DNA of 14,040 nucleotides from JAURVT01 sp049059935. GTDB lineage: Bacteria > Actinomycetota > Actinomycetes > Propionibacteriales > Nocardioidaceae. The DNA lies in NCBI RefSeq assembly GCF_049059935.1, contig NZ_JBMGQR010000094.1:1-14040 (forward strand), given 5' to 3'. Under the pieces are notes generated by a model. It saw only the letters and a program-made list of their open reading frames with translations, was not told where the DNA came from and made no database searches. The position numbers and the translations under genes were made by a program. Below are positions 6,402 to 12,473 of this stretch, one piece after another (the stretch's first letter is position 1; every line of letters begins with the position of its first letter).

Positions 6402-8002
6402 GCATCACCATGATCATCCCGCTCCCGGTCGTGCTGCCCCTGCTCGGCGCCGGGCTCTGCCTGGTGTTCGGGCGCTCGGCGCGCGCGCAGCGGCTCATCA
6501 GCTTCGGCGTGCTCAGCGCCGTCGTCGTCATCGCGGCCGTGCTGCTCGTGCGCGCCGACGCCGACGGCCCGCAGGTGGTGAACCTCGGCGGCTGGCCCGC
6601 CGAGCTCGGCATCAGCCTGGTGGCCGACCGGCTGTCGGCGCTCATGCTGCTGGTGTCGTCGATCGTCACGCTGTGCGTGCTCGCGTACTCCCTGGGGCAG
6701 GGCGTCATCGAGTTCGGCCGCGACACCCCGCTCTCGGTGTACTTCCCGACGTTCCTGGTGCTCAGCGCGGGCGTCTCCAACGCGTTCCTGTCCGGCGACC
6801 TGTTCAACCTGTTCGTCGGCTTCGAGGTGCTGCTGTCGGCCAGCTACGTGCTCATCACGCTCGGCGGCACGGGCCCGCGCGTGCGCGCCGGCACCACGTA
6901 CGTCGTGGTGAGCCTGCTGTCGTCGATGCTGTTCCTGATCGCGATCGCCGCGACGTACGCCGCCGTCGGCACGGTCAACATGGCCGACGTCGCGCTGCGG
7001 ATGGACTCGGTTCCGCCGGGCATCCAGACGGTGCTCCAGCTGCTGCTGCTCACCGCGTTCTCGATCAAGGCGGCGGTCTTCCCGCTGTCGGCCTGGCTCC
7101 CCGACAGCTACCCCACCGCCCCCGCGCCCGTCACCGCGGTGTTCGCCGGGCTGCTCACCAAGGTCGGCGTCTACGCGATCATCCGCACCCAGACGCTCCT
7201 GTTCCCCGACAGCCCGCTGAGCGACCTGCTGCTGTGGGCGGCGCTGCTGACGATGGTGATCGGCATCCTGGGAGCCGTCGCGCAGTCCGACATCAAGCGT
7301 TTGCTGTCGTTTACGCTCGTCAGCCACATCGGCTACATGATCTTCGGCGTCGCGCTCGGCACCGAGCTCGGCATGACCGGCGCCATCTTCTACGTCGTCC
7401 ACCACATCACCGTCCAGACCACGCTGTTCCTGGTGGTCGGGCTGATCGAGGTCCGGGGCGGCAGCACGTCGCTCGACCGCCTCGGCGGCCTGGCCCGCGC
7501 CGCACCGCTGCTGGCGGTGATGTTCTTCATCCCGGCCATGAACCTCGGCGGCATCCCGCCGTTCTCGGGCTTCCTCGGCAAGGTGGCGCTCGTCCAGGGC
7601 GGCATCGACCGCGCCGGCTGGCTCTCCACGGTGGTCGTCGCCGGCTCCATCGTCACGAGCCTGCTCACGCTCTACGCGATCGCCAAGACGTGGAACCGCG
7701 CGTTCTGGCAGCCGGCGCCCGAGGACGTGGGCGACCTCGACCACAGCTGGTCGAGCGGCACCAAGTCCGGTGACCGCTGGGGCAGCGTCGACGCCCTGGC
7801 GGACGTCACCCGGCTGCCCACCGCGATGGTGGTCCCGACGCTCGTGCTCGTCGTGCTCAGCTCGGCGCTCACCGTCGTCGCCGGGCCGCTGTACGGGGTG
7901 AGCGAGCGCGCCGCCGTCGAGCTGCGGCAGCAGACGCCGTACATCTCGGCCGTGCTCGGCGAGGACGTCGCGACCCTTCCCGTCTTCGCGAGAGGCGACT
8001 GA
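6398..8002 (+). CDS. mrpD: Mrp antiporter subunit D
   Basis: A 534-residue antiporter-like subunit homologous to NuoM/NuoN. Expected ion-pathway residues are present: E143 in VGFEVLLSASYVL, K224 in FSIKAAVFPLSAWLPD, and K255 in AGLLTKVGVYAI. IKRLLSFTLVSHIGYMIFG is also typical. About fourteen membrane helices are apparent. The segment DLDHSWSSGTKSGDRWGS (446-463) is a polar loop before the final helices. ATG 6398 has a strong Shine-Dalgarno, GAGGAGGG (6381-6388), inside the acidic mrpC tail. The stop overlaps the next start by one base (TGATG). Confidence 0.93.
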   Translation: MSITMIIPLPVVLPLLGAGLCLVFGRSARAQRLISFGVLSAVVVIAAVLLVRADADGPQVVNLGGWPAELGISLVADRLSALMLLVSSIVTLCVLAYSLGQGVIEFGRDTPLSVYFPTFLVLSAGVSNAFLSGDLFNLFVGFEVLLSASYVLITLGGTGPRVRAGTTYVVVSLLSSMLFLIAIAATYAAVGTVNMADVALRMDSVPPGIQTVLQLLLLTAFSIKAAVFPLSAWLPDSYPTAPAPVTAVFAGLLTKVGVYAIIRTQTLLFPDSPLSDLLLWAALLTMVIGILGAVAQSDIKRLLSFTLVSHIGYMIFGVALGTELGMTGAIFYVVHHITVQTTLFLVVGLIEVRGGSTSLDRLGGLARAAPLLAVMFFIPAMNLGGIPPFSGFLGKVALVQGGIDRAGWLSTVVVAGSIVTSLLTLYAIAKTWNRAFWQPAPEDVGDLDHSWSSGTKSGDRWGSVDALADVTRLPTAMVVPTLVLVVLSSALTVVAGPLYGVSERAAVELRQQTPYISAVLGEDVATLPVFARGD

Positions 8003-8562
8003 TGCCCCGCACCCGCTTCCAGCGCGCCAGGCTGAACTACCAGTGGCCCGTCATCCTGGGGCTCACCGCCGTGTGGATCATGCTCTGGGGCGACCTGTCG
8101 CTGTTCAACGTCGTGTGCGGGCTCCTCGTCGCGTTCTTCGTGCTGACGGTGTTCCCGCTGCCCCCGCTGCAGTTCTCCGGACGCGTCCGGCCGGTCGGCC
8201 TGCTGGTGCTCCTCGCGGTGTTCCTCGTCGACCTGGTCAAGGCCAGCGTCCAGGTGGCCGGCAAGGCGCTCGACCCGCGCTACCAGCCGTCCAACGCGAT
8301 CATCGCGGTGCCGCTGCGCAGCCTGGCCGACGCGTACTTCCTGCTCACCGCCGAGCTCGTCTCGCTCGTGCCCGGCAGCCTGCTGCTGGAGTCCGACTAC
8401 GGCGAGCGCACCCTGTACCTGCACGTGCTCGGCGCGCGTGACGACGCCGACGTCGAGAAGGCGCGCGAGGCCGTCTGGGCGCAGGAGCGTCGCGTGATGA
8501 AGGCGCTCGCGTCGGACGACGAGATGCGCGACTACGAGGCCGCCGTGAAGGAGTCGACGTGA
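8002..8562 (+). CDS. mrpE: Mrp antiporter subunit E
   Basis: A 186-residue MnhE-family protein. Three hydrophobic helices (about 16-34, 36-53 and 63-80) precede a soluble C-terminal half. That half carries the conserved pattern SLVPGSLLLESDYGERTLYL, ending in a charged helical region. ATG 8002 is preceded by GAGAGG (7990-7995). MrpE is needed for assembly or stability of the complex in studied Mrp systems; no separate activity is known. It is joined to mrpD by TGATG and to mrpF by a GTGA overlap. Confidence 0.9.
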   Translation: MPRTRFQRARLNYQWPVILGLTAVWIMLWGDLSLFNVVCGLLVAFFVLTVFPLPPLQFSGRVRPVGLLVLLAVFLVDLVKASVQVAGKALDPRYQPSNAIIAVPLRSLADAYFLLTAELVSLVPGSLLLESDYGERTLYLHVLGARDDADVEKAREAVWAQERRVMKALASDDEMRDYEAAVKEST

Positions 8563-8843
8563 GCACCTGGGTGATCGTGGTCTGCGTGGCGCTGCTGGGC
8601 GTCTCCGGCGTGCTGACCGTCGTCCGCATGGCGCTCGGCCCCACCACGCTCAACCGCACCATCGCGATGGACGTGCTCGTGGCCATCTGCGTGTGCGCGC
8701 TCGGCCTGGAGGCGGCGGTCAACCAGCACGCCACCACACTGCCGATCCTGGTGGCGCTGTCGCTGCTCGGCTTCGTCGGGTCGGTGAGCGTCGCTCGCTT
8801 CGCGGCCCGCGAGGAGAAGACCGAAGGACGTGACCACGCATGA
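8559..8843 (+). CDS. mrpF: Mrp antiporter subunit F
   Basis: A 94-residue subunit with three membrane helices. Family signatures are RMALGPTTLNRTIAMDVL, with the conserved membrane aspartate at D38, and LPILVALSLLGFVGSVSVARF. It starts at GTG 8559, overlapping the mrpE stop, with AAGGAG at 8548-8553 as an almost ideal ribosome binding site. The stop overlaps mrpG by 4 nt (ATGA). Confidence 0.92.
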   Translation: MSTWVIVVCVALLGVSGVLTVVRMALGPTTLNRTIAMDVLVAICVCALGLEAAVNQHATTLPILVALSLLGFVGSVSVARFAAREEKTEGRDHA

Positions 8844-9199
8844 GCTGGACCGACGTCGCCGACGCCGCCGCCGCGGTCTGCCTGATCGGCGGCTCCCTGC
8901 TGTCGCTGGCCGCCGCCGTGGGCATCGTCCGCTTCCCCGACCTGTTCAGCCGCATGCACGCCGCCACCAAGCCGCAGGTGCTCGGCCTGCTGCTCGTGCT
9001 GGTCGGGGTCGAGCTGCGGCTGCGGTCGGGCGAGGCCCTCGGCGTCATCGTGCTCGTCGCCCTGTTCCAGTTCATGACGGCGCCGGTCTCGGCCCACATG
9101 GTCGGGCGCGCCGCCTACCGCACGAGCCCGATCCGCACGGACCTGCTCGTCCGCGACGAGCTCGCCGAGCGGAACGACGACCGGGACGCCTCCTCCTAG
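8840..9199 (+). CDS. mrpG: Mrp antiporter subunit G
   Basis: The last subunit of the operon, 119 residues with three membrane helices. It has the MnhG/YufB signature RFPDLFSRMHAATKPQVLG (31-49) and QFMTAPVSAHMVGRAAYR. The hydrophilic, Asp/Arg-rich tail ends in DDRDASS. GAAGGA (8823-8828) lies 11 nt before the ATG. Its stop codon (TAG, 9197-9199) overlaps the stop of the convergent HxlR-type gene within a CTAG palindrome, so no terminator can fit between the two genes. Confidence 0.92.
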   Translation: MSWTDVADAAAAVCLIGGSLLSLAAAVGIVRFPDLFSRMHAATKPQVLGLLLVLVGVELRLRSGEALGVIVLVALFQFMTAPVSAHMVGRAAYRTSPIRTDLLVRDELAERNDDRDASS

Positions 9200-9564
9200 G
9201 ACACCCCGTCGAACCGGTCCCGCGCCCGTTCGATGTCGTCCATCGACGACGCCGCCCACTCGAGCAGCACGTCGACCGGGCGGCGCAGCGTCTTGCCCAG
9301 CGGGGTGATCGTGTACTCGACGCCCACGGGGCGCGTCGGGAGCACCTCGCGCTCCACGATGCCGTGCCGCTCGAGCCGGCGCAGCGTGGCCGTCAGCGAC
9401 TTCTGGGTCACCGCCGGGATCGCGCGGCGCAGGTCGTTGAAGCGGCACGGACGCTCGCACAGCTGGTCGAGCACGCTCAGCGACCACTTGTCCAGCACCT
9501 GGTCGAGCAGCTCGCGGTGGGGCGCGGAGATCGTCGGCTCGGCGCCCTGGGTGGTGTCGTCCAT
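9196..9564 (-). CDS. HxlR-family winged-helix regulator
   Basis: A 122-residue DNA-binding protein of the HxlR/DUF24 family. Recognisable segments are VLDKWSLSVLDQL, CRFNDLRRAIPAVTQKSLTATLRRLERHGIVER (helix-turn-helix and wing), and PVGVEYTITPLGKTL. Family members usually have a redox-sensing cysteine near the N-terminus before the GGKW-like motif. Here that position has no Cys, but there are two cysteines at 36 and 40 (LCERPC), so any thiol sensing would differ. ATG 9564 is chosen because it gives the standard family length; the frame runs further upstream without domain support. It is divergent from the RidA-like gene with an inverted-repeat operator between, so it most likely controls that gene and perhaps itself. 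The inducer is unknown. Confidence 0.88.
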   Translation of the reverse strand: MDDTTQGAEPTISAPHRELLDQVLDKWSLSVLDQLCERPCRFNDLRRAIPAVTQKSLTATLRRLERHGIVEREVLPTRPVGVEYTITPLGKTLRRPVDVLLEWAASSMDDIERARDRFDGVS

Positions 9565-9600
9565 GCAACCTGGTCTCGTTGAAGTGCCCTGCGTCGGGCG

Positions 9601-9617
9601 GGTATCAAGACGATACC
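9601..9617. promoter_or_regulatory. Putative HxlR operator (GGTATC-N5-GATACC)
   Basis: A perfect 6-bp inverted repeat with a 5-nt spacer lies in the 80-bp gap between the divergent HxlR-type and RidA-like genes. The GTATC-N5-GATAC form is of the size and symmetry bound by dimeric HxlR/DUF24 regulators. It sits directly upstream of the TATAAC box at 9618, where a bound protein would block RNA polymerase. Confidence 0.65.
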
Positions 9618-9623
9618 TATAAC
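9618..9623 (+). promoter_or_regulatory. Likely -10 box of the RidA-like gene
   Basis: TATAAC is close to the TATAAT consensus and stands out in this GC-rich context. It would start transcription near 9630, just before the GGGAG ribosome binding site at 9635-9639. No good -35 box is visible upstream. The adjoining operator would occupy the -35/-10 spacer. Confidence 0.5.
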
Positions 9624-9644
9624 CGACCGTTCCTGGGAGACCCG

Positions 9645-10055
9645 ATGACCGTGCACCTGTCCACGCCCGGCGGCCTGCTGCAGCCCGCCCCGTACCACCA
9701 CGTCGCCGTGGGCACGGGCTCGCGCCACGTGCACGTCGCCGGGCAGGTGGCGCGCACGGCCGACGGCTCCCCCGTCGCACCGGGCGACCTGGCCGGTCAG
9801 GTCGCGCACGTGCTGCGCAGCACCGCCACGGCCCTGGCCGGCGTGGGCGCGACCTTCGGCGACGTCGTGCGCCTGACGTTCTACGTCGCTCGCTGGTCGC
9901 CCGAGATGATCGGTGCCTTCATGGCGGGCGTCGAGTCCGTCGCTCCCGAGGTCGGGCTGCCCCTCCCGATGCCCCCGGCGTCGCTGATCGGCGTCGAGGT
10001 GCTCTTCGAGCCCGACGTGCTCGTCGAGGTCGAGGCCACCGCGGTGCTGGACTGA
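9645..10055 (+). CDS. RidA/YjgF-like protein lacking the catalytic Arg
   Basis: A 136-residue protein of the Rid (YjgF/YER057c/UK114) superfamily, which forms trimers. Seen in order are HVAVGTGSRHVHVAGQVAR, GDLAGQVAHVLRSTATALAGVGATFGDVVRLTFYV, and a closing LVEVEATAVL strand. Archetypal RidA uses an arginine in a P-A-R-S/T motif to hydrolyse reactive enamines/imines. Here the motif reads P-P-A-S (110-113), so that Arg is replaced by Ser and deaminase activity is doubtful; it fits the non-RidA branches of the superfamily. ATG 9645 is chosen because GGGAG (9635-9639) precedes it and homology begins there. It is divergent from the HxlR-type gene and ends 4 nt before the convergent cyclase gene. 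Confidence 0.82.
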   Translation: MTVHLSTPGGLLQPAPYHHVAVGTGSRHVHVAGQVARTADGSPVAPGDLAGQVAHVLRSTATALAGVGATFGDVVRLTFYVARWSPEMIGAFMAGVESVAPEVGLPLPMPPASLIGVEVLFEPDVLVEVEATAVLD

Positions 10056-10059
10056 CGGC

Positions 10060-11493
10060 TCAGGCGGGGTGCCCGGACCCGGTCAGGCGCTTGCGGGCGT
10101 ACATGTCGGTGTCGGCCTGGGCGAGGAGGGCGTCGGTGTCGACGTGGCCGGGGCCGGCGTGCGCGACGCCGACCGAGGCCGTCACCCGGATCGCGACGGG
10201 ACCCACGCGGATGGGGCGCGAGATGCGTCCCTCGAGCCGGGCCACCACGGTGGCGACGACCTCGGGGGTGATGTCGGCGAGCAGCACGACGAACTCGTCG
10301 CCGCCGATGCGGATGACGACGTCGTCGGGGCGCACCGACTCCTGCAGGCGGGTGCCGACCGCCTGCAGCGTCCGGTCGCCCGCGTGGTGGCCGTAGGTGT
10401 CGTTGACGCCCTTGAACCCGTCGACGTCGACGAACAGGACGGCCCCGCCCTCGCTCGACGCCTCGATGCGGCAGGCGAGCTGGTCGAGTCGCGCGTCGAG
10501 GACGCGACGGTTCCACAGGCCGGTGAGCTCGTCGCGCGTGGCCTGGCGGGCGAGCTCGTCGCCGAGGCGGCGGCGCTCGCCGATGTCGGCCACGTGGAGG
10601 ATGGCGGTGGTGAGCTCGGCGGTGCTCGCGACCACGGCGCTCGTCACCCCGACCCAGCGCTGGGTGCCGTCGGCGTGCAGGGCCCGCAGCTGCAGCTCGT
10701 CCTGGGTGTCGGACACGATCGACGCGACGAGGTCGACGTCCTGGCCGGGCGCGACCAGCCGGCTCAGCGGCAGGGTGGCGAGCTCCTCGGGCGTGCGACC
10801 GAGCAGCTCGCAGAGCATCGGGTTGACGCGGCCGCCGACCACGCGGCCCGCGGTGTCGAGGTGCACCAGCGCCATCCCGTTGACGGCGTGGTCGAAGGCC
10901 ATCCGGAACTCGCGCTCGTGGCGCCGCAGCCGCTCGGCGAGACGGGCGTGCGACAGCGCGATACCCGCCTGGCCGGCGAACAGCGCCAGGATCTCGGCCT
11001 GCTGGGCGTCGGGCACACGTCCCGACCGCGGCAGGTCGACGCCCAGGACGGCGTGCAGCACCCCGTCGTCGTCGCGCATCGGCGCCCACAGGGCGTCCAT
11101 CGGGTGCCAGCCCCCGTCCTCGACCGGCTCGGGGAGGTCGGGCACCCAGGCGTCGACGTCGGCGGGCGCGTCGGCGTGGTGCAGGAAGATCAGGTCACCG
11201 AGCCGTGCGCCGAGGTCGAACTCGGCCTGGAGCTCGGCCACCGCCACGGGCTCCAGGTCGCTCACGTCGACGGCGGCCAGCGGGTTGTCGGGGTGGCCCG
11301 CCACCGCCTCGCAGTGCAGCATGCCGTCGCGGTGCAGCACGCGCACGACGGCGACGTCGAAGCCGGACACCGCCACGACGCCGTCGACGACCGCCTGGAG
11401 GGTCTCGGCGAAGGTGGTCCGGGTCTGGACGTGGCGCAGCGCCGCGAGGAGGTCGTGGACCGTCCCCGCGTCGTAGCCCTGCGCGCTCGTCAT
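10060..11493 (-). CDS. GAF-PAS-GGDEF diguanylate cyclase
   Basis: A 477-residue cytosolic signalling protein predicted to make cyclic di-GMP from two GTP. A GAF-like sensor occupies about 10-185, a PAS domain about 190-310 (FDHAVNGMALVHLD, RVNPMLCELLGRTPEEL), and the GGDEF domain about 315-477. The catalytic motif is intact (RIGGDEF, G397-F401), metal-binding D356 and D358 are in LFVDVDGF, and the inhibitory I-site RxxD is present (R388-D391), so product inhibition is likely. No EAL or HD-GYP domain follows and no membrane helices are seen. ATG 11493 is preferred, but its upstream sequence lacks a clear Shine-Dalgarno; an in-frame GTG at 11526 is an alternative. The signals for GAF and PAS are unknown. 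Confidence 0.88.
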   Translation of the reverse strand: MTSAQGYDAGTVHDLLAALRHVQTRTTFAETLQAVVDGVVAVSGFDVAVVRVLHRDGMLHCEAVAGHPDNPLAAVDVSDLEPVAVAELQAEFDLGARLGDLIFLHHADAPADVDAWVPDLPEPVEDGGWHPMDALWAPMRDDDGVLHAVLGVDLPRSGRVPDAQQAEILALFAGQAGIALSHARLAERLRRHEREFRMAFDHAVNGMALVHLDTAGRVVGGRVNPMLCELLGRTPEELATLPLSRLVAPGQDVDLVASIVSDTQDELQLRALHADGTQRWVGVTSAVVASTAELTTAILHVADIGERRRLGDELARQATRDELTGLWNRRVLDARLDQLACRIEASSEGGAVLFVDVDGFKGVNDTYGHHAGDRTLQAVGTRLQESVRPDDVVIRIGGDEFVVLLADITPEVVATVVARLEGRISRPIRVGPVAIRVTASVGVAHAGPGHVDTDALLAQADTDMYARKRLTGSGHPA

Positions 11494-11505
11494 GTGCTGA
11501 TCATG

Positions 11506-11559
11506 AGGCCCACCCGGGCCTACCACTACTTAAAATTGAGTATATAGCCCAGGTGGGCC
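11506..11559. promoter_or_regulatory. Divergent promoter region with flanking inverted repeats
   Basis: An AT-rich core (about 11528-11546) sits between two perfect inverted 8-mers, GGCCCACC (11507-11514) and GGTGGGCC (11552-11559). Within the core, minus-strand TATACT (11544 to 11539) is a good -10 box for the cyclase gene, and plus-strand TATATA (11541-11546) could serve the exonuclease gene. No clear -35 box is seen for either. AGGCCC-ACCC-GGGCCT (11506-11521) is also a small hairpin that would lie in the cyclase transcript leader. Confidence 0.5.
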
Positions 11560-11582
11560 ATGCTCGGCACCCGTCTGGTTCG

Positions 11583-12383
11583 ATGGACGACGTGCGCATC
11601 GCGACCTGGAACGTCAACTCCCTCCGCTCCCGCATCGACCGGGTGGCCGCGTTGCTCGAACGGTCCGACGTCGACGTGCTGGCCCTGCAGGAGACCAAGT
11701 GCCGCGAGGACCAGCTGCCGCGCGAGCGCCTGGAGTCGCTCGGCTACGAGGTCGCGCACCACGGCGTCTCGCAGTGGAACGGCGTCGCGGTGCTGTCGCG
11801 CGTGGGGCTCGACGACGTCGAGGTGGGCTTCGAGGGCGTGCCCGCGTACGGCGAGGAGCCCGTCGTCGAGGCCCGCGCGATCGGGGCGACCTGCGGCGGC
11901 GTGCGGGTGTGGAGCCTTTACGTGCCCAACGGCCGGGAGCTCGGCCACGCGCACTACGACTACAAGCTCGCCTGGCTCGACGCGCTGCGGGCCGCGGGGG
12001 CGTCCTGGCTGGCCGACGACCCGCAGGCGCACGTCGCGCTCGTCGGCGACTGGAACGTCGCCCCCACCGACGACGACGTCTGGGACGTGGCCGCGTTCGA
12101 GGGCCACACCCACGTGTCGGCTCCCGAGCGCGCGGCGTTCGCGTCCGTGGTGGACGCGGGGTTCGCCGACCTCGTCCGCCCCTACACGCCCGGCCCCGGC
12201 GTCTACACCTATTGGGACTACCAGCGCCTGCGCTTCGCCCGTCGCGAAGGCATGCGCATCGACTTCGTCCTCGGCTCCCCCGCCCTCGAGTCGCGCGTCA
12301 CCGGAGCAGTCATCGACCGCGAGGAGCGCAAGGGCAAGGGCGCGTCCGACCACGCGCCGGTGATCGTCGAGCTGTCGGACTGA
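11583..12383 (+). CDS. xthA: Exodeoxyribonuclease III (AP endonuclease)
   Basis: A 266-residue exonuclease III-family enzyme (E. coli ExoIII is 268 aa) acting in base excision repair: it cuts DNA at abasic sites and trims 3' ends, using Mg2+. The endonuclease/exonuclease/phosphatase fold is complete: RIATWNVNSLRSR with N10, LALQETK with E37, SLYVPNG with Y113, GDWNVAP with D156/N158, RIDFVLGS with D227, and the final SDHAPV with D256/H257. These match the known catalytic set of ExoIII. ATG 11583 gives MDDVRIATWN; GTG 11592 would give the shorter, family-like MRIATWN. Neither has a strong Shine-Dalgarno. The frame extends upstream but carries no homology there. It ends before a bidirectional hairpin terminator. 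Confidence 0.93.
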   Translation: MDDVRIATWNVNSLRSRIDRVAALLERSDVDVLALQETKCREDQLPRERLESLGYEVAHHGVSQWNGVAVLSRVGLDDVEVGFEGVPAYGEEPVVEARAIGATCGGVRVWSLYVPNGRELGHAHYDYKLAWLDALRAAGASWLADDPQAHVALVGDWNVAPTDDDVWDVAAFEGHTHVSAPERAAFASVVDAGFADLVRPYTPGPGVYTYWDYQRLRFARREGMRIDFVLGSPALESRVTGAVIDREERKGKGASDHAPVIVELSD

Positions 12384-12403
12384 GGGCCGCGGACCACGGC
12401 AGG

Positions 12404-12464
12404 CGGTCGCGGACCACGGCGACCTCGCCGTGGTCCGCGACCGATCACCAGGAGACCCTGGTGA
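12404..12464. terminator. Bidirectional terminator: two hairpins
   Basis: Two hairpins fill the gap between the convergent xthA and methyltransferase genes. The first has a perfect 19-bp stem (12404-12422 with 12425-12443) and a tiny loop. The second is an 8-bp stem (12445-12452 with 12457-12464, loop AGAC). Being symmetric, they can stop transcription from both sides. A 13-bp part of the left arm (12408-12420) is duplicated 20 bp upstream at 12388-12400, giving the right arm an alternative partner. Confidence 0.85.
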
Positions 12465-12473
12465 ACGACCGGA

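Noticed and set aside
10056..10090. Terminator between the RidA-like and cyclase genes
   Set aside because: Only 4 nt separate the two stops and I found no convincing stem nearby on either strand.
11205..11582. Upstream extension of the xthA frame
   Set aside because: Arg/Pro-rich sequence antisense to the cyclase gene; exonuclease homology starts at about 11583.
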